A DNA stretch of 64,000 nt. Origin: Pseudomonas lalucatii (GTDB lineage Bacteria; Pseudomonadota; Gammaproteobacteria; Pseudomonadales; Pseudomonadaceae). This document shows positions 51,112 through 62,888 of the stretch, in pieces (within the stretch, counting starts at the first letter, position 1; each line of letters begins with the position of its first letter). The stretch spans positions 248,001-312,000 of the forward strand of contig NZ_JADPMV010000001.1 of assembly GCF_018398425.1 (NCBI RefSeq), written 5' to 3'. Both the position numbers and the translations under genes were made by a program. The notes under the pieces were generated by a model. That model was not told the origin of the DNA. It did not search any database and saw only the letters and a program-made list of their open reading frames with translations.

Positions 51112-52815
51112 TCAGCCCTTGAGTTGGGGGAAGTCTTCCTCGAAGAACTCCAGCGGCGCGCGGCTGTCGTCCTGCCGGCGCTGCAGCTCCATCTGCCGCA
51201 GTTCCACCCGGCGGATCTTGCCGGAGATGGTCTTGGGCAGCTCGCCGACGAACTCGATGCGCCGCACCCGCTTGTAGGGCGCCAGGTGCTCGCGGGCGAA
51301 GGCGAGGATGTCCGCGGCCAGTTCGGCGTCGCCGACCTGGCCGTGGGCGAGGATGAGGAACGCCTTGGGCACCGCCAGGCGCAGCGGGTCGGGGCTGGGC
51401 ACCACCGCCACCTCCATCACCGCCGGGTGCTCGATCAGCGCACTCTCCAGCTCGAACGGGCTGATGCGGTAGTCGGAGGCCTTGAACACGTCGTCGGCGC
51501 GGCCGACGAAGGTGATGTAGCCCTCGGCGTCGACGGCCGCGGTGTCGCCGGTGCGGTAGTAGCCGCCGCGCATCACTTCGGCGGTCTTCTCCGGGCTGTC
51601 CTCGTAGCCGAGCATCAGGCCCAGCGGCGCGGGATCCAGCGGCAGGGCGACTTCGCCTTCGCTGGCCGGCAGGCCATCCGGGTCGAGCATGCACACCCGG
51701 TAGCCGGGCAGCGGACGGCCCATGGAGCCGGGCTTGAGCGGCTGGCCGGGGGTGTTGCCGACCAGCGCGGTGGTTTCCGATTGGCCGAAGCCGTCGCGCA
51801 GCGGCAGGCCCCAGGCCTCCTGGACCTGCTCGATGATCTCCGGGTTGAGCGGTTCGCCGGCGCCGACCAGCTCGCGCAGACGCAGGCGCTCGCGGCAGCC
51901 GGCCAGGTCCTGCTGAATCAGCATGCGCCAGACCGTCGGCGGCGCGCACAGGCTGGTGACGCCGTAGCGCTCCAGCACCTCGAGCAGGGCCGGGGCGCTG
52001 AAGCGCGCGACATTGTGGATGAATACGCAGGCGCCGGCGTTCCACGGCGCGAACAGGCAGCTCCAGGCATGCTTGGCCCAGCCCGGCGAGGAAATGTTCA
52101 GGTGCACATCGCCCGGCTGCAGGCCGATCCAGTACATCGTCGACAGGTGGCCGACCGGGTAGCTCTGGTGGCTGTGCAGCACCATCTTCGGCTTGCTGGT
52201 GGTGCCGGAGGTGAAGTACAGCAGCAGCGGGTCGCCGGCCCTGGTGCTGCCGTCGGCCTGGAACCGGGCGGGGTAATCGCCGGCGGCGCTGTGCGGGACC
52301 CAGCCGCTGACCGGCTGGCCGACGCAGATGCGCGTGCAGCCCGGGGCGAGCTGCTCGAACTTGTCGGCATGTTCGCTGCCCACCACCAGGTGGCGCACGC
52401 CGCCGCGCTCAATGCGGTCGTGCAGGTCTGCGGCGGTGAGCAGGGCGGTGGCCGGGATCACCACGGCGCCGAGCTTGAACGCCGCCAGCATGGTTTCCCA
52501 CAGGGCGATGTGGTTGCCCAGCATCAGCAGGATGCGCTCGCCACGGCGCACGCCCAACTCGCGCAGGTGGTTGGCCACCCGATTGGAGCGCTCACTCAGC
52601 TCGGCGAAGCTGTAGCGCTGCTCGCTGCCGTCCTCCTCGATGATCCACAGCGCCGGGCTCTGGTTGCCGGCGGCCATGACGTCGAAGTAGTCCAGTGCCC
52701 AGTTGAACTGGTCGAGCTGCGGCCAGCGGAAGTCGCGTACGGCGGTGGCGTAGTCGCTGCGATGGGCCAGCAGGAAGTCGCGGGCGGCGAGGAAGGGGTG
52801 GCAGTTGCTGTTCAT
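51112..52815 (-). CDS. AMP-forming acyl-CoA synthetase at the head of the valine operon
   Basis: The ATG at 52815 gives 567 residues starting MNSNCHPFLAARDFLLAHRS; the in-frame extension to 52995 overlaps the divergent promoter region and has no family match. The P-loop LYFTSGTTSKPKMVLHSHQS and the C-terminal lysine motif GELPKTISGKIRRVELRQ place it in the medium-chain/branched acyl-CoA synthetase group. Its place before mmsA suggests isobutyrate or similar acids. It diverges from a LysR gene. Confidence 0.9.
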   Translation of the reverse strand: MNSNCHPFLAARDFLLAHRSDYATAVRDFRWPQLDQFNWALDYFDVMAAGNQSPALWIIEEDGSEQRYSFAELSERSNRVANHLRELGVRRGERILLMLGNHIALWETMLAAFKLGAVVIPATALLTAADLHDRIERGGVRHLVVGSEHADKFEQLAPGCTRICVGQPVSGWVPHSAAGDYPARFQADGSTRAGDPLLLYFTSGTTSKPKMVLHSHQSYPVGHLSTMYWIGLQPGDVHLNISSPGWAKHAWSCLFAPWNAGACVFIHNVARFSAPALLEVLERYGVTSLCAPPTVWRMLIQQDLAGCRERLRLRELVGAGEPLNPEIIEQVQEAWGLPLRDGFGQSETTALVGNTPGQPLKPGSMGRPLPGYRVCMLDPDGLPASEGEVALPLDPAPLGLMLGYEDSPEKTAEVMRGGYYRTGDTAAVDAEGYITFVGRADDVFKASDYRISPFELESALIEHPAVMEVAVVPSPDPLRLAVPKAFLILAHGQVGDAELAADILAFAREHLAPYKRVRRIEFVGELPKTISGKIRRVELRQMELQRRQDDSRAPLEFFEEDFPQLKG

Positions 52816-52894
52816 GGTGCTGACCCTGTTGTGTTGTTGTCGGGTGGCCTGATGCACAGCTCGATCAGGCGGATGGCTCGAGTATAGGTAAGCG

Positions 52895-52917
52895 TTTGCG
52901 CAGCAAACAGGCGCAAA
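52895..52917. promoter_or_regulatory. Candidate LysR operator between the divergent ligase and LysR genes
   Basis: TTTGCGC (52895-52901) and GCGCAAA (52911-52917) form an inverted repeat with a 9-base gap, a T-N-A spacing suited to a LysR-type regulator. It is the best dyad in the 214-base divergent region. Confidence 0.5.
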
Positions 52918-53029
52918 TAAACCGAATGGATGTGCAAAAAAATACCAATGGCCGCACTGGTCGTGGAAGCTGGCCCGGGGTATACCTGTGCGCACCTATC
53001 GCCTGTACCCCTAAGAAAGACGAGCGCCT

Positions 53030-53980
53030 ATGCAAAAAAACACGGCTGGCGACAAGCTCAACTGGGACGACCTGCGGTTCTTTCTCGAAGTGGCACGTAC
53101 CCGCACCGCGAGCGCGGCGGCGCGGCGCCTGGGGGTGGACTACACCACGGTATCGCGGCGCATCCGCGCCCTGGAGCAGAGCCTGGGAGCCCTGCTGTTC
53201 GAGAAGTCGCGCTCGGCCGGCTTCGTCCTGACGGTGGAGGGCCAGCGCCTGCTGGGCCATGCGGAAACCCTGGAGAGCACCCTGCAGGCCGCCTGCGAAC
53301 AGGTGTCCGGCACCAGTCTCGGGCTTTCCGGCCACCTGCGCATCGCCAGCACCGAAGCCTTCGGTTGCTGCTTCGTCAGTGCGCAGATGAGCGGCTTTCT
53401 CGAGCGTTACCCGCATATCTCCCTGGATATCCTGCCGGTGCCGCACTTCGTCAGCCTGTCGCGCCGCGAGGCGGACATCGCCATCACCCTGGAGCGCCCG
53501 GAGCGCGGCCCCTATGTCTGTTCCAAGCTGTGCGACTACCGCCTGCGCCTGTACGCCACGCCGCAGTACCTGGCCAGCCATGCACCGATCCGTGAGCGCG
53601 AGGACCTGATCGGCCATCCCTTCGTCACCTACGTCGACGACCTGGCCTTCAGCGCCAAGCTGTTCTACCTCAACGATATGGTGCCCGGCGCCACCAGCCA
53701 CCTGCGCAGCACCAGCGTGATCGCCCAGTACCATGCGGTGTTGCAGGGGCGGGCCATGGCCATCCTGCCGAGCTTCCTGGCCGGGCCGGACCCGCGCCTG
53801 TGCGAGGTGTTGCCCGATCAGGTCGACGTCATCCGCCAGTTCTGGCTGTCCTACAGCGAGGACCTGCGCAAGCTCAAGCGCGTCACCCTGGCCGCCGAGT
53901 ACCTGCGCGCCTGCGCCGAGCTCAATCGCCCGCTGTTGATGGGGGAATCGACCGAGATGCACTACCTGGACATGGGGTGA
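53030..53980 (+). CDS. LysR-family regulator
   Basis: The 316-residue protein has a LysR HTH (about 11-70; WDDLRFFLEVARTRTASAAARRLGVDYTTVSRRIRALE) and a periplasmic-binding-like effector domain. It diverges from the valine operon ligase, the usual arrangement for an activator of that operon. MmsR of P. aeruginosa is an AraC protein, so this is a different regulator type and no symbol is given. Confidence 0.93.
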   Translation: MQKNTAGDKLNWDDLRFFLEVARTRTASAAARRLGVDYTTVSRRIRALEQSLGALLFEKSRSAGFVLTVEGQRLLGHAETLESTLQAACEQVSGTSLGLSGHLRIASTEAFGCCFVSAQMSGFLERYPHISLDILPVPHFVSLSRREADIAITLERPERGPYVCSKLCDYRLRLYATPQYLASHAPIREREDLIGHPFVTYVDDLAFSAKLFYLNDMVPGATSHLRSTSVIAQYHAVLQGRAMAILPSFLAGPDPRLCEVLPDQVDVIRQFWLSYSEDLRKLKRVTLAAEYLRACAELNRPLLMGESTEMHYLDMG

Positions 53981-54071
53981 ACGGGCGGGCACCGGTTCTG
54001 GCCGGTGTTGGTTGAATGCCCAGGCATACGACCAATGACTGACTGGACAGTCGGCGAAGTCTTGCGCTAGC

Positions 54072-54087
54072 TTGCCGTTAACGTAAA
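54072..54087 (+). promoter_or_regulatory. LiuR-type operator before the isoleucine-block ligase
   Basis: TTGCCGTTAACGTAAA matches the liuR palindrome at 14 of 16 bases, with its right half perfect. It stands 75 bp before the ATG of the acyl-CoA synthetase at 54162 and 92 bases after the LysR gene. Confidence 0.7.
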
Positions 54088-54161
54088 GGCAAGGGTGGTT
54101 GTCGCCGGGCCTTCACACTCTGGAAAGCATCCCATTACAAGCACAACTAGGGGATTGTTCG

Positions 54162-55844
<1,683 letters not shown>

Positions 55845-55957
55845 GCGCGCCGGTCGCAGCGCCCGGGTGCGCCGCGCTTCGCGGCGGCGATTGCCTGGGT
55901 GTCGCGTCCCTGCGACAGTGATGCCTCGACCCGCAACTGGCCTGGCACAGGGAAAAC

Positions 55958-57016
55958 ATGACGGGCACTTCTGCCGAAAAGGGCACCATCTCCGTACGCC
56001 TGGTCAACGAGGCCTTGCTGGAACTGCGCCAACAGGGCCTCGATGACGTGCCCCTGCTAGAGCGCGCCGGGATTGCCCCGGCGCTGCTGCAGCGGCCCTA
56101 TGCACGGGTTTCGGCGCAGGCCTATGGGCGCCTGTGGCGCGCGATTGCCGCGGCCTCGGACGACGAGTTCTTCGGTATGAACCCCAGGCGTATGAAGTCC
56201 GGCAGCTTCGCCTTCATGGCGCATGCCGCGTTACGTGAGCCGGACATTGGCGCCGCATTGCAGAGCATGCTGCGCTTTGCCGGGTTGGTCTTCGACGGGC
56301 TGCAGCCGCGCCTGGAGCGTCAGGGCAGCCTGGCCCATATCGTCCTCGACGAGGAGGGCGCGCCGCCGAGTCGGGCCTTCGCCTATTTCACCCTGTGGAT
56401 GATGCTGCACGGCCTGGTTTGCTGGTTGGCGGGAAGGCGCATCCCCATTCTCGGTGTGGAGCTGCGCTGCGCCGCGCCGGACTACCTGGCCGACTATCGG
56501 GTGATGTTCAGCGACAACCTGCGCTTTGCCCGGCCGCAGAGCCGCCTGTTGTTCAACGCCGATTGCCTGGCGCTGCCGGTGCGGCGCAGCGAGCCTGAGC
56601 TCAAGCGCTTTCTCGCCGGCGCGCCGGGCAATATCCTGGTGCGTTACCGCGACCCGCGGAGCCTCGGGGCGCGGATCAAGGTCTACCTGCGCAACCTCAA
56701 GCCCGAGCGCTGGCCGGACTTCGAGAACCTGTCCGGACACTTCTACATGGCGCCCTCGACCCTGCGGCGCAAGCTGGCCCTGGAAGGCCAGTCCTACCAG
56801 GGCCTGAAGGACCAGGTGCGGCGCGACCAGGCCATCGCCCGGCTGGACAGCGGCGAGGGCAACTTCTCCGAACTGGCCTTCGAGCTGGGCTTCGCCGACA
56901 GCAGCGCCTTCTACAAGGCGTTCAAGAAGTGGACCGGTACCACCCCGGGGCAGTACCGCGCGCTGATGCATCCCGAGCAGCCTGACTCCGGTTGTCCAAA
57001 TCGCTCAGGCCGATAG
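55958..57016 (+). CDS. AraC-family regulator (PA2556-like)
   Basis: The 352-residue protein has an N-terminal arabinose-binding-like domain of the PF12625 type (about 20-215) and a C-terminal AraC/XylS double HTH (about 245-340; LARLDSGEGNFSELAFELGFADSSAFYKAFKKWTGTTPGQYR in part). It lies between two ligase genes of the block, all on the + strand, and is its likely activator. Inducer unknown. Confidence 0.92.
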   Translation: MTGTSAEKGTISVRLVNEALLELRQQGLDDVPLLERAGIAPALLQRPYARVSAQAYGRLWRAIAAASDDEFFGMNPRRMKSGSFAFMAHAALREPDIGAALQSMLRFAGLVFDGLQPRLERQGSLAHIVLDEEGAPPSRAFAYFTLWMMLHGLVCWLAGRRIPILGVELRCAAPDYLADYRVMFSDNLRFARPQSRLLFNADCLALPVRRSEPELKRFLAGAPGNILVRYRDPRSLGARIKVYLRNLKPERWPDFENLSGHFYMAPSTLRRKLALEGQSYQGLKDQVRRDQAIARLDSGEGNFSELAFELGFADSSAFYKAFKKWTGTTPGQYRALMHPEQPDSGCPNRSGR

Positions 57017-57090
57017 ACGCCTGTCGACATTGTCGCCGCACGCCGCCGCCGCGACTATTTCGGGACAACAACACACCGAGAGTCACCGAG

Positions 57091-58740
57091 ATGCAGGATT
57101 ACCTGAGCGCTGCCCGCGACTTCGATCTGCCCAGCACCGCCGCCGCCACCCTGGCCGGTTCCCTCGACGCCCTCAACGCCTGTGTCGAATGCTGCGACCG
57201 GCATGCCTTGCCGGGGCGTATCGCGTTGTTCTGGGAAGGCCGCGACGGCAGCAGCGCCAGCTACACCTTCTGCGAGCTGCAGGAGCAGGCGGCGCGTTTC
57301 GCCAACTTCCTCCAGGCCCAGGGCGTGCGCCCCGGCGACTGCGTGGCGGGCATGCTGCCGCGCAACGTCGAGCTGCTGATCTGCATCCTCGGCACCTGGC
57401 GCCTGGGCGCGGTCTACCAGCCGCTGTTCACCGCGTTCGGCCCCAAGGCCATCGAGCACCGGCTGCAGGGTTCCGGCGCCAAGGTGGTGGTGACCGATGC
57501 GGCTAATCGCGGCAAACTCGATGAGGTCGAGGGCGCGCCGCTGCTGGTCACGGTCGCGGGCGCCAAGGGCCAGGGCATCCAGCGCGGCGATTGCAGCTTC
57601 TGGGCCGAACTGCAACGTCACTCGGCGGCGTTCGAGCCGGTGCTGCGCTCGGCCGAGGATCCCTTCCTGATGATGTTCACCTCCGGCACTACCGGGCTGG
57701 CCAAGCCGCTGGCGGTGCCGCTCAAGGCGATCCTGGCCTTCGTCGGCTACCTGCGCGATGCGGTGGACCTGCGTCCCGAGGACGCCTTCTGGAACCTGGC
57801 CGATCCCGGCTGGGCCTACGGTCTCTACTATGCGGTGACCGGCCCGTTGGCCATGGGCCACCCGACCACCTTCTACGAAGGGCCGTTCAGTGTGGAGAGC
57901 ACCTGCCGGATCATCCGCCAGTACGGCATCAGCAACCTGGCCGGCTCGCCCACCGCCTACCGCCTGCTGCTGGCCGCCCGGGAGCAGGTCGAGCCGCTGC
58001 TGCGCGGGCGCCTGCGGGCGGTCAGCAGCGCCGGCGAGCCGCTGACCCCGGAGGTGATCCGCTGGTTCGCCGATGGCCTGGACACCTGCATCCACGACCA
58101 CTACGGACAGACCGAACTGGGCATGGTGCTGTGCAACCACCATGCGCTGGCCCATCCGGTGCGCCTGGGCGCCGCCGGTTTTGCCGTTCCCGGCCATCGC
58201 GTGGTGGTGCTGGACGAGCAAAACCGCGAGCTGCCGCCCGGCCAGCCGGGCATCCTCGCGCTGGACCGGCCGCGTTCGCCGCTGTTCTGGTTCCCCGGCT
58301 ACCAGAACATGCCGACCAAGGCCTTCGTCGGCGACTATTACCTCAGCGGCGACACCGTCGAGCTGAACGAGGACGGCAGCATCAGTTTCGTCGGCCGCAG
58401 CGACGACGTGATCACCACCTCCGGCTACCGGGTCGGCCCGTTCGACGTGGAGAGCGCGCTGATCGAACACCCGGCGGTGATCGAGGCGGCGGTGATCGGC
58501 AAGCCGGACCCGGAGCGCACCGAGCTGGTCAAGGCCTTCGTGGTCCTGCAGCCGCAGTTCCGCGGCGAGGCCGAGCTGGCCGAGGAGCTCAAGCAGCATG
58601 TGCGCAAGCGCCTGTCGGCGCATGCCTACCCGCGCGAGGTCGAGTTCGTCATTGAGCTGCCGAAGACCCCCAGCGGCAAGATCCAGCGCTTTCTCCTGCG
58701 CAACCAGGAGATCGCCAAGGCCCAGGCGGCCACCCACTGA
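57091..58740 (+). CDS. AMP-binding acyl-CoA synthetase (PA2555-like)
   Basis: The ATG at 57091 (after ACCGAG) gives 549 residues starting MQDYLSAARDFDLPSTAAAT. The P-loop FTSGTTGLAKPLAVP lacks the usual Lys after Pro (Ala-Lys order), with the DHYGQTELGMVLCNHHALA core and C-terminal PKTPSGKIQRFLLR motif intact. It resembles acetyl/propionyl-type short-chain ligases. First of the isoleucine genes after AraC; 17 bases separate it from the SDR. Confidence 0.92.
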   Translation: MQDYLSAARDFDLPSTAAATLAGSLDALNACVECCDRHALPGRIALFWEGRDGSSASYTFCELQEQAARFANFLQAQGVRPGDCVAGMLPRNVELLICILGTWRLGAVYQPLFTAFGPKAIEHRLQGSGAKVVVTDAANRGKLDEVEGAPLLVTVAGAKGQGIQRGDCSFWAELQRHSAAFEPVLRSAEDPFLMMFTSGTTGLAKPLAVPLKAILAFVGYLRDAVDLRPEDAFWNLADPGWAYGLYYAVTGPLAMGHPTTFYEGPFSVESTCRIIRQYGISNLAGSPTAYRLLLAAREQVEPLLRGRLRAVSSAGEPLTPEVIRWFADGLDTCIHDHYGQTELGMVLCNHHALAHPVRLGAAGFAVPGHRVVVLDEQNRELPPGQPGILALDRPRSPLFWFPGYQNMPTKAFVGDYYLSGDTVELNEDGSISFVGRSDDVITTSGYRVGPFDVESALIEHPAVIEAAVIGKPDPERTELVKAFVVLQPQFRGEAELAEELKQHVRKRLSAHAYPREVEFVIELPKTPSGKIQRFLLRNQEIAKAQAATH

Positions 58741-58757
58741 ATTAAGGAAACGAAATC

Positions 58758-59525
58758 ATGCGTATCGAAGACCGGGTTTTTCTCGTCACTGGCGCCAGCT
58801 CCGGCCTGGGGCTGGCCACGGCCCGCGCCTTGCTTGAACAGGGCGGCCGGGTGCTGCTGGCCGACATCGACGCCGAGGCCGGCGCCGCGCGGGCCGAAGA
58901 GCTGGGCGCCCAGGCGCGTTTCGTGCCGACCGACATCACCCGCGAAGAGGACGGCCGTCGCGCGGTGGCCGCGGCCATGGAGACCTTCGGTGGCCTGCAC
59001 GGGCTGGTCAACTGCGCCGGGATCGCCCCGGCGGAGAAGGTCCTCGGGCGGGGCGGCGTGCATGGCCTGGACAGCTTCAACCGGGTGATCCAGGTCAACC
59101 TGGTCGGCAGCTTCAACATGCTGCGCCTGGCCGCCGAGGCCATGGCCCGGGGCGAGGCGAACGCGGAGGGCGAGCGCGGGGTGATCATCAACACCGCCTC
59201 GGTCGCCGCCTACGATGGGCAGATGGGCCAGGCCGCCTACGCCGCCTCCAAGGGCGGGGTGGCCGCCATGACCCTGCCGGCGGCGCGCGACCTGGCGCGC
59301 TCGGGGATCCGCGTGATGTGCATCGCCCCCGGCATCTTCGAGACGCCGATGATGGCCGGCATGCCCCAGGAAGTGCGCGACTCCCTGGCGGCCAACGTGC
59401 CGTTCCCGCCGCGCCTGGGCCGCCCGGACGAATACGCCGCGCTGGTGCGCCACATCATCGAGAACTCCATGCTCAACGGCGAGGTCATCCGCCTGGATGG
59501 CGCCCTGCGCATGGCGGCGAAATAA
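58758..59525 (+). CDS. SDR 3-hydroxyacyl-CoA dehydrogenase (3-hydroxy-2-methylbutyryl-CoA type)
   Basis: The 255-residue short-chain dehydrogenase has TGxxxGxG (residues 11-18), Ser148, Tyr161 and Lys165 (YAASKGG), and the fold of HSD17B10/type II 3-hydroxyacyl-CoA dehydrogenase. It oxidises 2-methyl-3-hydroxybutyryl-CoA in isoleucine degradation. AAGGAAACGAA precedes the ATG. Thiolase follows after 71 bases. Confidence 0.93.
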   Translation: MRIEDRVFLVTGASSGLGLATARALLEQGGRVLLADIDAEAGAARAEELGAQARFVPTDITREEDGRRAVAAAMETFGGLHGLVNCAGIAPAEKVLGRGGVHGLDSFNRVIQVNLVGSFNMLRLAAEAMARGEANAEGERGVIINTASVAAYDGQMGQAAYAASKGGVAAMTLPAARDLARSGIRVMCIAPGIFETPMMAGMPQEVRDSLAANVPFPPRLGRPDEYAALVRHIIENSMLNGEVIRLDGALRMAAK

Positions 59526-59596
59526 TCTTGTCAAAAGACTGGGCGGCTCGGATCGCACCGAGGTTGCCCGGCACAGGCTCATAGAGGGACAGCGAC

Positions 59597-60790
59597 ATGA
59601 ACATGCATTCCGATCCGGTGGTAATCGTCAGCGCCACCCGCACGCCCATGGGCGGTTTTCTCGGCGACTTCAAGGAGGTCAGCGCGGCCCAGCTCGGCGC
59701 CGCGGCCATTCGCGCCACCCTCGCGCGCGCCGGCCTGGCCAGCGACGCGGTAGAGGAGGTGCTGATGGGCTGCGTGCTGCAGGCCGGACAGGGCCAGGCC
59801 CCGGCGCGCCAGGCGGCCCTCGGCGCCGGCCTGAGCCAGGGCACGCCCTGCTCGACGGTCAACAAGATGTGCGGCTCGGGCATGAAGGCGGCGATGCTGG
59901 GCCACGACCTGCTGCTCGCCGGCAGCGCCGAGGTGGTGGTCGCCGGCGGCATGGAGAGCATGTCGGGTGCGCCCTACCTGCTGGAGCGGGCGCGCAGCGG
60001 CTACCGCATGGGCCACGGCAAGGTGCTCGACCACATGTTCCTCGACGGCCTGGAGGATGCCTACGACAAGGGTCGGCTGATGGGCACCTTCGCCGAGGAC
60101 TGCGCCGAGGCCTATGGCTTCACCCGCGAGCAGCAGGACGCCTTCGCCATCGCCTCCCTGACCCGCGCGCAGAACGCCATGAACGAAGGGCGCTTCGCCG
60201 CCGAGATAGTCGCGGTCGAGGCCAGGGTAGGACGCGAAATGCGCCTGATCGACAGCGACGAGCAGCCGCCGAAGGCGCGCCTGGACAAGATCCCCAGCCT
60301 CAAGCCGGCGTTCCGCGAAGGCGGCACGGTGACCGCGGCCAACGCCAGCTCGATCTCCGACGGCGCCGCCGCGCTGTTGCTGATGCGCCTGTCCGCGGCG
60401 GAGAAGCGCGGCTTGACGCCCTTGGCGGCGATCCGCGGCCATGCCAGCTTCGCCCACGCGCCGAAGCTGTTCGCCACCGCGCCGGTCGGCGCCCTGCAGC
60501 GCCTGATGGTCCGCACCGGCTGGGAACTGAACCAGGTCGACCTGTTCGAGATCAACGAGGCCTTCGCCGTGGTGCCGATGGCCGCCATGCGCGACCTCGA
60601 TATCGCCCACGACCGGCTCAACGTGCACGGCGGCGCCTGTGCCCTCGGCCACCCGATCGGCGCCTCGGGCGCGCGGGTGCTGGTGACCCTGCTCAACGCC
60701 CTGCGCCAGCACGACCTCAAGCGCGGCGTTGCCTCGCTGTGCATCGGCGGCGGCGAGGCCACGGCCATGGCCATCGAACTGCTGAATTGA
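59597..60790 (+). CDS. Acetyl-CoA C-acyltransferase (thiolase)
   Basis: The 397-residue thiolase has the nucleophile Cys92 ([13 protein letters not shown]), the [19 protein letters not shown]is motif and [11 protein letters not shown] with the second Cys. It cleaves 2-methylacetoacetyl-CoA to acetyl-CoA and propionyl-CoA. Its neighbours (SDR, acyl-CoA dehydrogenase) fix the pathway to isoleucine. It could also serve on acetoacetyl-CoA from AacS. Confidence 0.95.
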   Translation: MNMHSDPVVIVSATRTPMGGFLGDFKEVSAAQLGAAAIRATLARAGLASDAVEEVLMGCVLQAGQGQAPARQAALGAGLSQGTPCSTVNKMCGSGMKAAMLGHDLLLAGSAEVVVAGGMESMSGAPYLLERARSGYRMGHGKVLDHMFLDGLEDAYDKGRLMGTFAEDCAEAYGFTREQQDAFAIASLTRAQNAMNEGRFAAEIVAVEARVGREMRLIDSDEQPPKARLDKIPSLKPAFREGGTVTAANASSISDGAAALLLMRLSAAEKRGLTPLAAIRGHASFAHAPKLFATAPVGALQRLMVRTGWELNQVDLFEINEAFAVVPMAAMRDLDIAHDRLNVHGGACALGHPIGASGARVLVTLLNALRQHDLKRGVASLCIGGGEATAMAIELLN

Positions 60791-60804
60791 ACCGGGAGAA
60801 CCCC

Positions 60805-61932
60805 ATGATTCCATCCGAACAAGACCTGCAGATCCGCGACATGGCCCGCCAGTTCGCCCAGGAGCGGCTCAGGCCGTTCGCCGCCGAATGGGACCGCGAG
60901 CATCGCTTCCCCGCCGAGGCCATCGCCGAGATGGGCGAGCTGGGTTTCATGGGCATGCTGGTGCCGGAGCAGTGGGGCGGCGCCGAGACCGGCCACCTGG
61001 CCTACGCCATGGCCCTGGAGGAGATCGCCGCCGGCGACGGTGCCTGCTCGACCATCATGAGCGTGCACAACTCGGTGGGCTGCATGCCGATCTTGAAATA
61101 CGGCAGCGAGGAGCAGAAGCGGCGCTTCCTCCAGCCCCTGGCCGAGGGCAAGCAGCTCGGCGCCTTCGCCCTGACCGAGCCCCAGGCCGGCTCGGACGCC
61201 AGCGACCTGCGCACCCGCGCCCGGCGCGACGGCGACCACTACGTGCTCAATGGCAGCAAGCAGTTCATCACTTCCGGCCGCCACGCCGGGCTGGTGATCG
61301 TCTTCGCCGTGACCGATCCCGCGGCCGGCAAGAAGGGCATCAGCGCCTTTATCGTGCCCACCGACAGCCCCGGCTATTCGGTGGTCCGCATCGAGGACAA
61401 GCTCGGCCAGCATGCCTCGGACACCTGCCAGATCCAGTTCGACGAGCTGCGCATCCCGGCCGAGCTGCGCCTGGGCGAGGAGGGCGAGGGCTACCGCATC
61501 GCCCTGGCCAACCTGGAAGGCGGGCGCATCGGCATCGCCGCCCAGGCCGTGGGCATGGCCCGCGCCGCCTTCGAGGCGGCCCGCGACTACGCCCATGAGC
61601 GGCAGACCTTCGGCAAGCCGATCATCGAGCACCAGGCGGTGGCCTTCCGCCTGGCCGACATGGCCACCCAGATCGCCGTGGCGCGGCAGATGGTGCATCA
61701 CGCCGCCAGCCTGCGCGAGGCCGGCCTGGCCTGCCTGACCGAGGCCTCGATGGCCAAGCTGTTCGCCTCGGAGATGGCCGAGCGGGTCTGTTCCGCGGCC
61801 ATCCAGACCCTCGGCGGCTACGGCTACCTGCAGGACTTCCCGGTCGAGCGCATCTACCGCGACGTGCGCGTGTGCCAGATCTACGAGGGCACCAGCGACG
61901 TGCAGCGCCTGGTGATCGCGCGCAGCCTGTGA
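60805..61932 (+). CDS. Acyl-CoA dehydrogenase, probable 2-methylbutyryl-CoA dehydrogenase
   Basis: The ATG at 60805 (after GGGAGAACCCC) gives 375 residues starting [20 protein letters not shown]. It has [20 protein letters not shown] and [19 protein letters not shown] with catalytic Glu at about 361 in [12 protein letters not shown]. Position in the isoleucine block fits short/branched-chain acyl-CoA dehydrogenase. It is 14 bases after the thiolase and ends the operon; no terminator of standard form follows. Confidence 0.93.
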   Translation: MIPSEQDLQIRDMARQFAQERLRPFAAEWDREHRFPAEAIAEMGELGFMGMLVPEQWGGAETGHLAYAMALEEIAAGDGACSTIMSVHNSVGCMPILKYGSEEQKRRFLQPLAEGKQLGAFALTEPQAGSDASDLRTRARRDGDHYVLNGSKQFITSGRHAGLVIVFAVTDPAAGKKGISAFIVPTDSPGYSVVRIEDKLGQHASDTCQIQFDELRIPAELRLGEEGEGYRIALANLEGGRIGIAAQAVGMARAAFEAARDYAHERQTFGKPIIEHQAVAFRLADMATQIAVARQMVHHAASLREAGLACLTEASMAKLFASEMAERVCSAAIQTLGGYGYLQDFPVERIYRDVRVCQIYEGTSDVQRLVIARSL

Positions 61933-62004
61933 GCTGCGGCGCCGTCAGCAGCAGTGGTAATCGTCCCCTGGTTGCAGGGCGATGCGGAGCGGGGGCACCT
62001 GTGC

Positions 62005-62808
62005 TCAGCTCGCGCCTTTGCTCAGCCATTCGATGAACAGCGAGAACAGCTCGGCCTGGGAGCCGATCTGCAGCTTGGTGTAGAGGTTCTTGCGGTGCAT
62101 GCGCACGGTTTCCGCGGCGATGCCCAGGCAGCGCGCACTGGACTTGGCCGAGTGGCCGCGCAGCAACAGGTGGCACACCTCGAGCTCGCGGGCAGTCAGT
62201 TTGCCCTCGCCGAAGCTCATGAAGGCTTCGCGTAGCTGTTGTTCGAAGTCGGGGGTTTGCTGTTGTACACCAGCACCGGCGTTGTGCCAGTGCTGGCGAC
62301 CCAGTTCCAGCACCAGCGGGGCGGTGTTGCGCAGCAGGTCCAATTGCCCCGGTGCGAATGGCGTGGCGCTGAGACCGTTGTACAGGCTGAGCGAAACACG
62401 CTCCTGCTGGTTCAGTCTGAGCATGAAATAGCAGTCTTCCACTGAGCCGGCGCCCAGGTAGTAGGTCTTGTAGTACTGGCTGCTGAAGAAGTCGTCGGGG
62501 GCGATCTCGCCCAGGCTGTAGAACCCCTCGGGCAGGCCTTGAGCCACCGCCAGGCAGAAAGGGTCGAGCAGGTAGCCGCGGGAGAAGTAGCGCTGCAACA
62601 GCAGTTCGCGGTTCTCGGCCGGGATGCCGCGTTCGTAGAGCAGGCTGGGGGCGCCGCCGATGCGCTCCAGATTGATCATCACCGACTCGACGGGCACCAG
62701 GCTGGCCAGGGCGTCGACCAGGGCCTCGGCGAAGTGCGGACCATGGCAGGCGGCCATGGCCCGGGCCAGGGCCTGATGCCAGCGCTGCAGGCTGTCCGGG
62801 GCGAGCAT
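62005..62808 (-). CDS. LuxR-family regulator with C-terminal HTH
   Basis: The start at 62808 follows AGGAG by seven bases and gives 267 residues (MLAPDSLQRWHQALARAMAA). An N-terminal sensory half without a recognised autoinducer-binding signature is followed by a LuxR HTH (about 205-262; LTARELEVCHLLLRGHSAKSSARCLGIAAETVRMHRKNLYTKL). It diverges from the aminotransferase gene and probably regulates it. No acyl-homoserine lactone synthase gene is nearby. Confidence 0.9.
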   Translation of the reverse strand: MLAPDSLQRWHQALARAMAACHGPHFAEALVDALASLVPVESVMINLERIGGAPSLLYERGIPAENRELLLQRYFSRGYLLDPFCLAVAQGLPEGFYSLGEIAPDDFFSSQYYKTYYLGAGSVEDCYFMLRLNQQERVSLSLYNGLSATPFAPGQLDLLRNTAPLVLELGRQHWHNAGAGVQQQTPDFEQQLREAFMSFGEGKLTARELEVCHLLLRGHSAKSSARCLGIAAETVRMHRKNLYTKLQIGSQAELFSLFIEWLSKGAS

Positions 62809-62867
62809 GGGGCAACTCCTCATTGCAGGGGCGCTCAGCATACCCCAGCGTATCCGACCCGGGCCGG

Positions 62868-62888
62868 CATACCCTCAAATGAGGTATG
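62868..62888. promoter_or_regulatory. Candidate operator between LuxR-type regulator and aminotransferase
   Basis: CATACCCTC-AAAT-GAGGTATG is an inverted repeat with one mismatch, in the 138-base divergent region. It is 60 bp from the regulator start and 59 bp from the aminotransferase start, a fitting place for LuxR binding. Confidence 0.6.

Noticed and set aside
52815..52995. N-terminal extension of the valine-operon ligase
   Set aside because: The extension has no family match and would overlie the divergent regulatory region; the ATG at 52815 fits the family's usual start.
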